Counted from the first letter of the stretch, positions 19,748 to 30,165 are shown. The stretch is 64,000 bases of DNA from Streptomyces scopuliridis RB72 (GCF_000718095.1 NZ_JOEI01000009.1:248001-312000), one strand, 5' to 3'. The notes: generated from the letters alone by a model not told the origin. Numbers and translations: made by a program.

Positions 19748-20754
19748 GAGAGCCTCACCCGGGGGTCGATCGCGGCGTACACGAGGTCCACCAGCAGATT
19801 GCAGAAGACGATGAAGAAGGCGGCGACCAGCGTCACACCCATCACGATGGGCAGGTCGCTCTTGGTCACGCCCTGGATGGCGTACGCGCCCATCCCCTGG
19901 AAGGAGAAGACGCGCTCGGTGATGACCGCGCCGCCCAGGAGCAGGGCGAAGTCCATGCCGAAGATGGTGACCAGCGGGGTCAGCGCGGCGCGCAGGCCGT
20001 GCTTGACGACGACCTTGCGTTCCTTCAGACCCTTCGCCCGCGCGGTTCTGATGTAGTCCTCGCCCATGGTCTCCAGCATCCCGGCGCGGGTGAGCCGCGC
20101 GTAGAGGGCGGAGTAGAGGAAGGCGAGCGTGCACCAGGGAAGGATGAGGTTCCAGGCCCATTGGCCGGGGTTCTCGGAGAAGGGCACGAACTCCAGGTTC
20201 TCCCAGATCGTCCAGTGGAAGCTGAACAGGGCGAGGGAGACCAGGCCGGTGAAGAACATCGGCAGCGAGACGCCGGCCAGGGCGACGCCCATGGTCAGCC
20301 GGTCGAAGATCGAGCCCCGCTTGAGCGCGGAGAGGACACCGATCGCGACACCGGATATGACCCAGATGACCGCCGCGCCGATGGCCAGCGAGAAGGTGAC
20401 CGGTATGCGCTGGACGATCTCGGGCCAGACCTCGACATGGGTCTTGAAGGAGTAGCCGAAGCACGGCGCGTTGCACACCGAGGGGTTGGGGCCGAAGTTG
20501 TACTCGGCGCCGACCACGATGGCCTTGATGAAGTGCCAGTACTGAAGGTAGAGCGGGTCCTCCAGCCCCAGGTTCGCCTTGATGGCGGCGATGGCGGCGG
20601 GATCAGCGCCCTTGCCGACGTACTGGGCGGCCAGTGAATCGGTCGTCTGGCCGCCCAGCCGGGGCACCAGGAAGAAGATCGCGAACGTGACTGCGCTGAC
20701 CACCAGCAGCAGCAACACCGCGGCGAATACGCGTCGGATGATGTACGCAGCCAC
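19744..20754 (-). CDS. Peptide ABC transporter permease OppB/DppB-like
   Basis: A 336-residue permease with six predicted membrane helices. It has the OppB-type N-terminus (FAAVLLLLVVSAVTFAIFFL), a long extracytoplasmic loop containing two cysteines (CNAPCFGYS), and the EAA-type loop ETMGEDYIRTARAKG that contacts the ATPases. GTG start at 20754. It is separated from oppA by a strong hairpin and overlaps oppD by 4 bases. The loop cysteines may form a disulfide (inference). Confidence 0.94.
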   Translation of the reverse strand: MAAYIIRRVFAAVLLLLVVSAVTFAIFFLVPRLGGQTTDSLAAQYVGKGADPAAIAAIKANLGLEDPLYLQYWHFIKAIVVGAEYNFGPNPSVCNAPCFGYSFKTHVEVWPEIVQRIPVTFSLAIGAAVIWVISGVAIGVLSALKRGSIFDRLTMGVALAGVSLPMFFTGLVSLALFSFHWTIWENLEFVPFSENPGQWAWNLILPWCTLAFLYSALYARLTRAGMLETMGEDYIRTARAKGLKERKVVVKHGLRAALTPLVTIFGMDFALLLGGAVITERVFSFQGMGAYAIQGVTKSDLPIVMGVTLVAAFFIVFCNLLVDLVYAAIDPRVRLS

Positions 20755-20762
20755 AGCCGTGC

Positions 20763-20807
20763 GGTGCCGGGTCGTACGAGCGGGGTGCGCCCGTACGACC
20801 CGGCACC
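20763..20807. terminator. Strong hairpin between oppA and oppB
   Basis: A perfect 16-base stem (arms at 20763-20778 and 20792-20807, GGTGCCGGGTCGTACG-type) encloses a 13-base loop. It lies between the stop of oppA and the GTG of oppB on the minus strand. Hairpins at this place often protect the binding-protein mRNA and partly stop transcription, so that more OppA than permease is made. That role is inferred. Confidence 0.75.
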
Positions 20808-20838
20808 TTCACCTGCCTTTCGGGGGGTGCTGTTTGAT

Positions 20839-20871
20839 GTAACAGGTGTTACTGAGTGTGTTACTGAGTGT
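20839..20871. repeat. GTAAC dyad and 12-bp direct repeat downstream of oppA
   Basis: A GTAAC-AGGT-GTTAC inverted repeat (20839-20852) runs into two adjacent copies of TGTTACTGAGTG just outside the oppA stop. It has no obvious role; it could add to RNA structure at the 3' end of oppA. Confidence 0.45.
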
Positions 20872-20880
20872 CTTGCGGAC

Positions 20881-22641
20881 TTACTTGGACGAGCTCATCA
20901 GCACGTAGTCGTACATACCGAGGTACGACTCGGCGACGGTGACGTTGGTCGCCGAATCCGGGCGGTAGAGCAGGTTCTTGCGGTAGAAGAGCGGAACCGC
21001 CGAGGCGTTCTCCAGGACCAGCTTGTCGACCTCGGCCCACTTCTCACCGCGGGCGGCGGTGTCGAGGGTGCCGATACCGTCGGTCAGCGCCTTGTTGATC
21101 TTCGGGTCGTTCAGCTCCATCAGGTTCGTGCCACCGGACGGCTTGATGGCCGAGCCGTTCACGATCTGGTCGAGGAAGCCGTACCCGGTGGGCCAGTCGG
21201 CACCCCAGGCCATCATCATCAGACCGGCGTTGTTGTCGTGGACCCACTTCGGGGAGCCCGCGAAGTCCGTGAAGTACTTGTCCGCCGGGAACTGCTTGAT
21301 GTCGGCGGTGATACCGATCGCCTTCAGGCTCTGCTGGATCTGCGTCGCGGCCAGGACCTCGTCGGGACGGTCGGAACGCGCCGTCAGCGAGGTCTTGAAG
21401 CCCTTCGGCTGACCGCACGCGGTGAGCGCTTCCTTGGCCTTGGCGGCGTCGCCCTTGTTGCCCGGCGTCGGGTACAGGTCGAACTTCTTGTACCCGGCGA
21501 CCGACGGCGGGATCATCGTGGAGGCGGGCTCACCCTTGACCGCGCCACCGATGGCGTCGACCACTCCGGCCTTGTCCACCGCGTACTGCACGGCCTTGCG
21601 GCACTCGATGTTGTCGAACGGCTTCACCTTGACGTTCATCGCCAGGTACTGGAGCGCGCCCGCGTAGGGGTTGTCCGTCTTGGCCTTCTCGGCGGCCTTG
21701 ACGAGCACCTTCGGCTGCGTCTTGGACTGGAGTCCGGTGCCGCCGATGTCCGCGGTGATCGCGTCGCTGAGCAGGTGCTCGTCGATCGTCGAGGCGGTGA
21801 CGTTGAACTTCAGCTCGATCTTGTCGGGCAGCGCCTTGCGGATCGGGTCCGTCGCCGGGTCCCACTCGGGGTTCCGGGAAAGCGTCGCGCCGCGGCTCTC
21901 GCTGTACGAGTCGAACTTGTACGGGCCCGAGGACACGATGTTCTGGACGTACTCGGCGCCCTTGTCGGCCTTCTGCGGGACCGGAGCGGTCTGCGAGAAC
22001 GCGGCCAGGTAGTCCATGTCCGCGAACGGCTTGTTCAGCTTGAACGTGATCGTGTACTTGTCCGGCGTCTCGATGGACTTGAGACCCTCGGGCGACTTGT
22101 CCTTGTACGGACCCTTGTACTTCTCGCCACCCTCCAGGTACGACTTGAAGTACGTCGGGCCGTTGGAGAGGGCCTCGGGCGCGAAGTTGGAGCGCTCGAT
22201 GGCGTACTTGACGTCCGCGGAGGTGATCTCCGTGCCGTCCTGGAACTTGACGCCCTTGCGGAGCTCGTACGTCCAGGTCTTGGCGTCGGGGCTGCCCTTG
22301 CCCAGGGAGGTCGCCAGGTCGGGAACGACCGTGAGGCCCTCCTTGCCGGCGGCCGGCTTGAACGTCACCAGGGAACGGCCGTACAGGCGGGAGAAGTTCT
22401 GCACCCAGCCGTAGTACGTGTTACCCGGGTCCAGGGAGTCCGGGCCACTGGAGTGCTCGTACGTGACCGTTCCCCCCTTCTTGGTGCTGGCGTTGACGAT
22501 GCTGCTCAGTCCGGCATCGGCCTTCGCGCTGCCGCCCCCATTGCCGCCCTTGTCCTTGCCGCCGCCACTGCCGCAGGCGGTCGCACCGAGTGCCAACGCC
22601 AGCGTGACGGCTATGGCCGATGCTGTCTTTCTGCTGTTCAC
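20881..22641 (-). CDS. Peptide-binding lipoprotein OppA-like
   Basis: A 586-residue family 5 extracellular solute-binding protein. Signal peptide and lipobox end at Cys23 (LGATAC), followed by a Gly/Lys linker. SBP_bac_5 landmarks are present: DPGNTYYGWVQNFSRLYGRSL, ELRKGVKFQDGTEITSADVKYAIERS, and near the end ENASAVPLFYRKNLL. It should capture oligopeptides (or a peptide-like ligand) at the membrane surface for the OppBCDF complex. GTG start at 22641. It stands second in the operon, after oppC. Confidence 0.93.
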   Translation of the reverse strand: MNSRKTASAIAVTLALALGATACGSGGGKDKGGNGGGSAKADAGLSSIVNASTKKGGTVTYEHSSGPDSLDPGNTYYGWVQNFSRLYGRSLVTFKPAAGKEGLTVVPDLATSLGKGSPDAKTWTYELRKGVKFQDGTEITSADVKYAIERSNFAPEALSNGPTYFKSYLEGGEKYKGPYKDKSPEGLKSIETPDKYTITFKLNKPFADMDYLAAFSQTAPVPQKADKGAEYVQNIVSSGPYKFDSYSESRGATLSRNPEWDPATDPIRKALPDKIELKFNVTASTIDEHLLSDAITADIGGTGLQSKTQPKVLVKAAEKAKTDNPYAGALQYLAMNVKVKPFDNIECRKAVQYAVDKAGVVDAIGGAVKGEPASTMIPPSVAGYKKFDLYPTPGNKGDAAKAKEALTACGQPKGFKTSLTARSDRPDEVLAATQIQQSLKAIGITADIKQFPADKYFTDFAGSPKWVHDNNAGLMMMAWGADWPTGYGFLDQIVNGSAIKPSGGTNLMELNDPKINKALTDGIGTLDTAARGEKWAEVDKLVLENASAVPLFYRKNLLYRPDSATNVTVAESYLGMYDYVLMSSSK

Positions 22642-22683
22642 CTGAGGAAAGCCCCCTCGATCGATGGTGCGGCCGGGCCGCGA

Positions 22684-23682
22684 TTACTTGCCACGGGGGT
22701 CGAGTGCGTCACGCAGACCATCCCCCAGCAGATTGAAGGCCAGCACGGTGATGAAGATCGCCATGCCGGGAATGACCATGAACATCGGGTCGACCTGGTA
22801 CAGGTCGACCGCGGAGGACAGCATGCCGCCCCACGAGGACTGCGGCGGGGCGATACCGACGCCGAGGAAGCTCAGAGAAGCCTCGAAGAGGATGTTCGTG
22901 GGGATCAGCAGCGTCGAGTAGACGAGGATCGGCGCGATCAGGTTGGGCAGCAGCTCCCGGAAGAGAATGAACGGGCCGCGCGCGCCGAGCGACCTGGCCG
23001 CCTCCACGAACTCCCGCTCGCGCAGGCTGAGCGTCTGCGCGCGCACGATCCGGCCGATGTACGGCCAGCTGAAGAAGCCGATGACGAAGATCAGTACGGC
23101 GATGCGCAGCGAGAGCCCGTCGAGCCCGAACACGCTGTCCTGGAGCGACGCGGAGATGGAGATCGCGAAGAGGAGCAGCGGGAAGGCGAGGAAGGTGTCC
23201 ATCATGCGGCTGATGGCGCTGTCGACCCAGCCGCCGTAGAAGCCGGCCACGACGCCCATCACGACGCCGATGACGACGGAGAGCAGTGTGGACCCGGCCG
23301 CGACGACCAGGGAGACCCAGGAGCCCTCGATGATGCGGGCCAGGATGTCCCGGCCGGTCTGGGGTTCGACACCCAAGGGGTGGTCCCAGCTGATGCCGCC
23401 GAAGCTGCCCTTGGGCGCGAGCAGCGTGGGGTCGACGAGGTCCTGGTTGAAGGCGTTGGGGTCAAGACCGAAGACCGACTGGATCGGTTTGGAGAGTACG
23501 GCGACAAGGACCAGCAGGATCACGATGACGCCGCCCGCCATGGCGACCTTGTCCCGCTTGAAACGCGTCCATGCGATCCGGCCGAGCGAACGGCCTTCGA
23601 TCTGCTTGCCCCCGGCGCCTTCCAGCACCGCTTCCGGCTGCGCCTGCGCCGCCGACCCGGTGGTCTCGATAGGTGCCGTCAT
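22684..23682 (-). CDS. Peptide ABC transporter permease OppC/DppC-like
   Basis: A 332-residue permease with an OppC-type N-terminal cytosolic segment (SLGRIAWTRFKRDKVAMAGG), six membrane helices and the EAA loop LREREFVEAARSLGARG. It ends GDGLRDALDPRGK, which is the classical OppC C-terminus. The ATG at 23682 is preferred; the frame is open further upstream. It is the promoter-proximal gene of the operon, an order (C-A-B-D-F) that differs from the E. coli A-B-C-D-F layout but which I recall as usual in Streptomyces. Confidence 0.92.
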   Translation of the reverse strand: MTAPIETTGSAAQAQPEAVLEGAGGKQIEGRSLGRIAWTRFKRDKVAMAGGVIVILLVLVAVLSKPIQSVFGLDPNAFNQDLVDPTLLAPKGSFGGISWDHPLGVEPQTGRDILARIIEGSWVSLVVAAGSTLLSVVIGVVMGVVAGFYGGWVDSAISRMMDTFLAFPLLLFAISISASLQDSVFGLDGLSLRIAVLIFVIGFFSWPYIGRIVRAQTLSLREREFVEAARSLGARGPFILFRELLPNLIAPILVYSTLLIPTNILFEASLSFLGVGIAPPQSSWGGMLSSAVDLYQVDPMFMVIPGMAIFITVLAFNLLGDGLRDALDPRGK

Positions 23683-24062
23683 TGCGCTGGAGACCCCTCT
23701 CGGCCGACGGTGGCCGGCCCATGACCGCCGCTGTAGCGGCTCTTTCACTTCACATGTCGCATGGTGGTCCCCCGGAAAAAGTGGGGGGAACTGCATTTGT
23801 CAGCGCTTCGCACACTAGGCCGAGTCCACCTGCTGCAGGGAGTCTTCAGTCCTTTCGCGATCACCCGCCAGTCCCCCCAGGGAATGTTTGCTCAACCGTG
23901 ATGCGATCCGAGGGTTACCGTTATCCGGACGTCGTGATCTTCTCAGCGGACCATGTCGGTCACTATTCCCCCAGATCGGGCATGACGCCCAACTGCCCCC
24001 ATGCAGGAGGGAACTGGTGCATGCGTCCCCCGCGACGCACCACCGCGCCCGCGCGGTGCTGC
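23683..24062. other. 380-bp spacer upstream of the opp operon
   Basis: No convincing gene is present. It must hold the opp promoter and the 3' end of the sseB-like transcript. A short C5/G5 inverted repeat around a run of five A (near 23768-23787) is the only structure I see; a promoter could not be pinned down. Confidence 0.5.
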
Positions 24063-24848
24063 TCAGTATGCGCGGGTGGCGGGCGGCGGGTAGCCGTATC
24101 CCGAAGCCGGTGCGGGAGCGGCGTGCGCCTCGCGGTCGTAGAACGGCCGGGTGTTGGCGCGCAGCCACATCGTGACCGGGTCGTACTCGTCGGACATCGC
24201 GACCGTCGAGACCGGCAGCCCGTCCGGGACCGCGGCGATCGACTGCCCCATCATCGTGCGTACGGAGTCGACGGACGCCGGGCCCGTGTCGTACAGGTCG
24301 AGACCGATCGCGAGATACGGGGCGCCGAGGGCCGGCTGCACCCAGGCGCGGCGCAGCGAGCGCACGGCGGGCGTGCGGTGCGCGTTCTGGGTGAGCTGGG
24401 CGTAGAACTGCGGGAGTTCGATGGCGGGCTCGGAGAGCCTGAGCGGTCCCGCGGGCATCCGGTCGAGACCGGTGGCGATCCGGCGCAGATCGAGCCAGGG
24501 GATGCCGACACCGCCGCCGGGGGCGTGCGGATTGAGCCAGATCCCCCAGCGGTCGGGGTAGAGCGCGCGGGCGATGTCGCGCCCCGAGACCACTTCGTGG
24601 GCCCGAGTCCAGCCGCTGACCGCCAGCTCCTGGGCGGAGGTGACGCACGGGGCGTACCCCAGGCCGTCGATCTCCATGTTGCCGTACTGGGCGTCGGGCG
24701 CTCCGGCGCGGCCGTGCCAGAGCAGCATCCAGACGCTGTCGTCGGCGAGCGCCTGGAGCAGCGCCTCGTACGCGTCGTAACGTCCTGGCGTCACCTGGCG
24801 CAGCATGTGCTCGACCTGCCCGGCCGCCGCAGTGCCTGACGCGCTCAC
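24063..24848 (-). CDS. SseB-like protein (enhanced serine sensitivity family)
   Basis: A 261-residue protein resembling the SseB family, named after the E. coli protein whose excess causes serine sensitivity. The visible family features are the early block ADDSVWMLLWHGRAG, the central hydrophobic VSGWTRAHEVVSGRDIARAL..WGIWLNPHAPGG, and a C-terminal half with LGAPYLAIGLDLYDT. GTG start at 24848. A second family member lies 400 bases upstream on the same strand, and both sit next to glycine/serine metabolism genes. The molecular activity is unknown. The last ~20 residues are Pro/Ala-rich. Confidence 0.75.
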   Translation of the reverse strand: MSASGTAAAGQVEHMLRQVTPGRYDAYEALLQALADDSVWMLLWHGRAGAPDAQYGNMEIDGLGYAPCVTSAQELAVSGWTRAHEVVSGRDIARALYPDRWGIWLNPHAPGGGVGIPWLDLRRIATGLDRMPAGPLRLSEPAIELPQFYAQLTQNAHRTPAVRSLRRAWVQPALGAPYLAIGLDLYDTGPASVDSVRTMMGQSIAAVPDGLPVSTVAMSDEYDPVTMWLRANTRPFYDREAHAAPAPASGYGYPPPATRAY

Positions 24849-25095
24849 TCTGGGTCCCGCCCCTCTTCGATCCACCACTCGTCCAGCCCCCCGAAGTCCG
24901 CGCGTCCCCCCGGGCACACGGTGCGGCGGTCCAGCCATCAAACCAGCTTAGGGGGGCTTCCTGACACAGACTTGACGACCGGCGCGCCCGCCGTGACGGC
25001 GCGGGCGTGGCCGGTCTCCTTCCCTGTCCTGCCCGTGGTTGTCGGCTCGTACCCGCGACTGCCCGTTCCGTCCCGGACTATGCGCGGACAGGACC
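24849..25095. other. Spacer between the two SseB-like genes (left part)
   Basis: This is non-coding as far as I can see. It lies between the first SseB-like gene and the MITE-like element. The last 10 bases (GGACAGGACC) repeat the outer end of the neighbouring element's terminal repeat. Confidence 0.45.
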
Positions 25096-25262
25096 TAGGC
25101 CCTGTCCGGCCGATCTTCGCGGGCCCGCGACGCCTGGCACGCACGCTCGCCGCGTTGTCGGAGTCGCCCGAGTACGTCCAGTACACGGGCGATCCTCCGC
25201 CTTGCGATCGCACGCACCAGACGCCGCGGCCTGATCCGCGAAGATCGACCGGACAGGACCTA
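25096..25262. mobile_element. MITE-like element, 163 bp between TA dinucleotides
   Basis: The ends are 27-base imperfect inverted repeats (25096-25122 and 25236-25262, 25 of 27 matching) of the form TAGG(C/T)CCTGTCCGG(C/T)C followed by GATCTTCGCGG. Counting TA as the target duplication leaves a 163-bp element with no open frame of note. TA duplication suggests mobilisation in trans by an IS630/Tc1-type transposase (inference). The right end forms the TAG stop of the second sseB-like gene. Confidence 0.7.
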
Positions 25263-25994
25263 ACCGCGCTGATAGAACGGCCGCACCTTCTCCAGCAGCC
25301 AGTCACCGACCGGGTCCTGGGCCACGTCCAGCAGGACGAGATTGACGGGCCAGCCCACCGCCACCCGCCCCAGCGCCCGGCCGAGCGCGTCCATGGGGGC
25401 GTTACGGTCGGCGGCTTCCCAGGAGGAGAGCTGGACGCCGATGAAGAGCGCGGGGGGCTCGCCCTCGACGCTGGCGAGCGCGCGGCGGGCGGAGAGCACC
25501 ACGCCGGACGCCTCGAACTCGGCTCCGGCGGCGGAGAGGAACTCGACGGGATCCTCCTGCCAGTCCGGCTCGAAGAGCCGCACCCGGCCCCCGCTCGCCG
25601 GGCCGTCGAGCGGCGTACGCCCCACCCGGCACAGCTCGGCGACGGCCGGCGGCGGCAGCGGCATTCCGACGACGCCGCCCGGGTTCACCGCGATACCGAG
25701 CTGCGGGGGCAGCCCCCGGGCGAAGTCACGGGCCGGGGCGACGGTGAAGGCCATATGGGGGCCGACGCACTGGAGGAACTGCTGCTCGGAGCTGAAGACC
25801 GGGACATACGGGACGCCCTCTATCTCCATCGTCGGCAGATCGAGGTCGGGGCTGTCGGGACCGCCGCCCTGGGGCAGCGGCACCCAGACCTCACTGCGTC
25901 CCAGCACCTCGACCAGCCGTCCGCCCGCCGCGTCGGCGCCGAGCGAGGCCATGAGCACCTCTTCCAGCTCGTTGCCCGGCCATGCTGTGTTCAC
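25260..25994 (-). CDS. SseB-like protein, second copy
   Basis: A 244-residue paralogue-type SseB-family protein. The N-terminal half has ELEEVLMASLGADAAGG, EVWVPLPQ, EIEGVPYVPVFSSEQQFL and FARGLPPQLGIAVNPGG. The C-terminal half has ALASVEGEPPALFIGVQLS and NLVLLDVAQDPVGDWL. The GTG at 25994 is chosen because AAGGAGA lies just 5 bases upstream; another GTG is at 26012. Its TAG stop is formed at the junction with a MITE-like repeat. It probably shares a role with its neighbour in serine tolerance, which is inference from the family name and context only. Confidence 0.75.
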   Translation of the reverse strand: MNTAWPGNELEEVLMASLGADAAGGRLVEVLGRSEVWVPLPQGGGPDSPDLDLPTMEIEGVPYVPVFSSEQQFLQCVGPHMAFTVAPARDFARGLPPQLGIAVNPGGVVGMPLPPPAVAELCRVGRTPLDGPASGGRVRLFEPDWQEDPVEFLSAAGAEFEASGVVLSARRALASVEGEPPALFIGVQLSSWEAADRNAPMDALGRALGRVAVGWPVNLVLLDVAQDPVGDWLLEKVRPFYQRG

Positions 25995-26105
25995 CGTGCT
26001 CTCCTTCGCCACCCTCGCCCCCGCGCCAGCACCTTAAACCGAGGCCGGACCCCGGCGCCGCCCCCGAACGGCTCCGTCCGGCCCACCGGTTGGCTCACTC
26101 ATGGC

Positions 26106-26828
26106 TCAATCCGCCCGGGTGACCGGGAACGCGATCCTCTCCAGCGCCGCCGCCGCGTCCCGGTCCAGGAGGACCGCCGAGGCGCAGCCCCGGGGGAGGC
26201 GGCCGGTCTCGGCGTCGGCGAGCAGGCGGCGGACCGCGCGGCGGTGCCGGGCGAACGCGTAGCCGGACACCCCCCGGCCGCGCTCCCGCTGGCCTTCGCG
26301 CGCCACCTCGGGCGAGACGTCCAGCAGGACGAGATGGAGCCGCCGGCCGCGCCTGCGGGCCTCACGGGCCAGCCAGCTCCGTACCCACGTCTGCGTACCG
26401 CAGTCATGGACGACCACGCTCGCGCCGGAGCCGAGCGCGCGCCACAGCCCCGCGTAGTGCGCCAGCCGGACGAGCGGGCGGTAGACGGCGTACGGCAGGG
26501 CGCCCGGCAGCCGGCGCGCCCAGCGGTCCCTGGTGTCCTGGGAGTCGATACCGGTGGCCTCGGCGGCCCGCCGGATCAGGGTCGACTTGCCGCTGCCCGG
26601 CAGCCCGGAGACGACCACCAGATCGCCTTCGGCGAAGACAAGGCTCTTCGTACCGCGCCCTCGCGCCCGGCCGCCCGCGGTGGCGGGCTCCCGCCTCCGC
26701 AGATCCCGGACGACCCGCACGACGCGAGCCGCGCCGTCCCTGGCGGGCGCGCCGGGCTGTGCGGCCGTGCCCGTCTGTGTCGGCACCCCCGCGGTCGTCG
26801 CGTACGTACCGGACCCCTGCGACATCAT
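26106..26828 (-). CDS. P-loop AAA-type kinase-like ATPase
   Basis: A 240-residue protein with Walker A GLPGSGKST at about 75-83. Downstream features typical of small zeta-toxin/adenylate-kinase-like kinases (AAA_33 group) follow: ASVVVHDCGTQTWVRSWLARE (second hydrophobic strand) and LHLVLLDVSPEVAREGQRERGR (lid-like basic segment). The first ~60 residues are low-complexity. It is divergent from the gcv operon with ~170 bases to the riboswitch. The substrate is unknown; it could phosphorylate a small molecule or RNA end. Confidence 0.72.
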   Translation of the reverse strand: MMSQGSGTYATTAGVPTQTGTAAQPGAPARDGAARVVRVVRDLRRREPATAGGRARGRGTKSLVFAEGDLVVVSGLPGSGKSTLIRRAAEATGIDSQDTRDRWARRLPGALPYAVYRPLVRLAHYAGLWRALGSGASVVVHDCGTQTWVRSWLAREARRRGRRLHLVLLDVSPEVAREGQRERGRGVSGYAFARHRRAVRRLLADAETGRLPRGCASAVLLDRDAAAALERIAFPVTRAD

Positions 26829-27004
26829 CGCCGTCCCCCTGTCAGCTCAGTCGACCTGGCCCATGACCCTTGCCCAAGAAGTGTAAAGAAATGGTAATGC
26901 GCCACAAGCTCTTTGCGGAGGTCGGCGAGTTGTGGACCGGGCTCCCCGCTCGGCGGCGATGCGTGCGATGATGTGCCCGCCAACTGCATACCGGCCGTTT
27001 GAAT

Positions 27005-27212
27005 CCGCGCGGGAGAGTCCCGGTCACCGTGTGCGCCGGGCGCCGAAGGAGCAAGTTCCTCCCTTGAATCTCTCAGGCCCCGTACCGCGTGGATGAGGCA
27101 GATCTGAAAAGCGGGCCGCAGCTCTGCGGCTCCACCCAAGGTGCAAGTCATGACCGCTCTTACGTGTGGCCGTGATGAACCTCTCAGGTTCCGATGACAG
27201 ATGGGGAGGATC
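27005..27212 (+). promoter_or_regulatory. Tandem glycine riboswitch
   Basis: Two consecutive glycine aptamers lie upstream of gcvT. Aptamer 1 has GCGGGAGAG, GCCGAAGGAGCAA, CTCTCAGGC and GAGGCAGATCTG. Aptamer 2 has CTCTCAGG and GACAGATGGGGAGG, but its middle reads CCAAGGTGCAAG rather than the usual CCGAAGGAGCAA. Glycine binding is expected to turn on gcvT-gcvH-glyA expression. The ATG at 27194 lies inside aptamer 2 and is not a start. Confidence 0.93.
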
Positions 27213-27244
27213 GTCCTCGCCGTCATGCCCTGGGAGTCACACCG

Positions 27245-28414
<1,170 letters not shown>

Positions 28415-28502
28415 TACGGACGTCATCACGCCCCCCGGCGCCGTCTCGGTCCGTAAGACAGCTGTTCCGCACCACACCCCCGCGTACAGGAGAATTCAGG
28501 TC

Positions 28503-28880
28503 ATGAGCAACCCCCAGCAGCTGCGCTACAGCAAGGAGCACGAGTGGCTGACGGCCGCCGAGGACGGTGTGTCGACGGTCGGCATCACGGAGTTCGCGGC
28601 GAACGCCCTCGGCGACGTCGTGTTCGCCCAGCTTCCTGAGGTCGGTGACACGGTGACCGCGGGCGAGACCTGCGGAGAGCTGGAGTCCACCAAGTCGGTC
28701 AGCGATCTGTACGCCCCGGTGACCGGTGAGGTCACCGAGACGAACCAGGACGTCGTGGACGACCCCTCACTGGTGAACTCCGCCCCGTTCGAGGGCGGCT
28801 GGCTGTTCAAGGTACGTGTCGCGCAGGAGCCCGATGACCTGCTCACCGCCGATGAGTACACAGAGTTTTCCGGCAACTGA
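28503..28880 (+). CDS. gcvH: Glycine cleavage system H protein GcvH
   Basis: A 125-residue lipoyl carrier that shuttles the aminomethyl group between the P, T and L proteins. The lipoylated lysine is Lys64 in [11 protein letters not shown], preceded by the hammerhead-fold HEWL and [16 protein letters not shown]. The length is usual. AGGAGAA precedes the ATG. It is followed by glyA after 16 bases, all under the glycine riboswitch. Confidence 0.97.
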   Translation: MSNPQQLRYSKEHEWLTAAEDGVSTVGITEFAANALGDVVFAQLPEVGDTVTAGETCGELESTKSVSDLYAPVTGEVTETNQDVVDDPSLVNSAPFEGGWLFKVRVAQEPDDLLTADEYTEFSGN

Positions 28881-28896
28881 GACCCCAGGGACCGTG

Positions 28897-30165
28897 ATGT
28901 CTTCGAAGTCGCTTCTGAACGCCTCGCTCCATGAGCTCGACCCCGACGTCGCCGCCGCCGTCGACGCCGAGCTCCACCGTCAGCAGTCCACGCTGGAAAT
29001 GATCGCCTCGGAGAACTTCGCTCCGGTCGCGGTCATGGAGGCGCAGGGCTCCGTGCTGACCAACAAGTACGCCGAGGGCTACCCCGGCCGCCGCTACTAC
29101 GGGGGCTGTGAGCACGTCGATGTGATCGAGCAGATCGCCATCGACCGCGTGAAGGCGCTCTTCGGCGCCGAGCACGCGAACGTACAGCCGCACTCCGGCG
29201 CCCAGGCGAACGCGGCGGCGATGTTCGCGCTGCTCTCCCCCGGCGACACGATCATGGGTCTGAACCTCGCCCACGGCGGGCATCTGACCCACGGCATGAA
29301 GATCAACTTCTCCGGCAAGCTCTACAACGTCGTCGCGTACCACGTCGACGACAAGACCGGCCAGGTCGACATGGCCGAGATCGAGCGGCTGGCCAAGGAG
29401 TCCCGTCCGAAGCTGATCGTGGCCGGCTGGTCGGCGTACCCCCGCCAGCTGGACTTCGCGGCCTTCCGCCGGATCGCGGACGAGGTCGGCGCGTATCTGA
29501 TGGTCGACATGGCGCACTTCGCCGGTCTGGTCGCCGCGGGCCTGCACCCCAACCCGGTGCCGCACGCCCATGTCGTCACGACCACCACGCACAAGACCCT
29601 CGGCGGCCCGCGCGGCGGTGTGATCCTCTCCACCAAGGAACTGGCGAAGAAGATCAACTCCGCGGTCTTCCCCGGTCAGCAGGGCGGCCCGCTGGAGCAT
29701 GTCATCGCGGGCAAGGCGGTCTCGTTCAAGGTGGCGGCCACGGACGAGTTCAAGGAGCGCCAGCAGCGCACCCTGGACGGCGCCCGGATCCTCGCCGAGC
29801 GGCTGATCCAGCCGGACGTCACCGAGGCGGGCGTCTCCGTGCTGTCCGGCGGTACGGACGTACACCTCGTTCTCGTCGATCTGCGCGACTCCGAGCTGGA
29901 CGGCCAGCAGGCCGAGGACCGGCTCCACGAGATCGGCATCACGGTCAACCGGAACGCCGTCCCGAACGACCCGCGCCCCCCGATGGTCACCTCGGGCCTG
30001 CGGATCGGCACGCCCGCGCTGGCCACCCGCGGCTTCACCACCGAGGACTTCACCGAGGTCGCCGAGATCATCGCGGCGGCTCTGAAGCCCTCCTTCGACC
30101 GCGAGGCGCTGGCCGGCCGGGTCAGCGCGCTGGCCCAGAAGCACCCGCTGTACCCGGGCCTGTAG
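28897..30165 (+). CDS. glyA: Serine hydroxymethyltransferase GlyA
   Basis: A 422-residue PLP enzyme interconverting serine and glycine with tetrahydrofolate. The signature block is [16 protein letters not shown], with PLP-lysine Lys233, plus [15 protein letters not shown] at the N-terminus and the folate-site [12 protein letters not shown] at 28897 is taken, 16 bases after gcvH; a GTG sits one codon earlier. Coupling with gcvT/H makes one-carbon units from glycine and serine. A strong hairpin follows the stop. Confidence 0.97.
   Translation: MSSKSLLNASLHELDPDVAAAVDAELHRQQSTLEMIASENFAPVAVMEAQGSVLTNKYAEGYPGRRYYGGCEHVDVIEQIAIDRVKALFGAEHANVQPHSGAQANAAAMFALLSPGDTIMGLNLAHGGHLTHGMKINFSGKLYNVVAYHVDDKTGQVDMAEIERLAKESRPKLIVAGWSAYPRQLDFAAFRRIADEVGAYLMVDMAHFAGLVAAGLHPNPVPHAHVVTTTTHKTLGGPRGGVILSTKELAKKINSAVFPGQQGGPLEHVIAGKAVSFKVAATDEFKERQQRTLDGARILAERLIQPDVTEAGVSVLSGGTDVHLVLVDLRDSELDGQQAEDRLHEIGITVNRNAVPNDPRPPMVTSGLRIGTPALATRGFTTEDFTEVAEIIAAALKPSFDREALAGRVSALAQKHPLYPGL

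Noticed and set aside
20764..23724. 986-codon open frame on the plus strand
   Set aside because: It is the antisense shadow of oppA/oppC, with Arg/Gly/Val-rich composition and no motif. High-GC DNA gives such long frames opposite real genes.
27194..27244. ATG at 27194 as the gcvT start
   Set aside because: It lies inside the second glycine aptamer; the ATG at 27245 has a ribosome site and the usual N-terminus.
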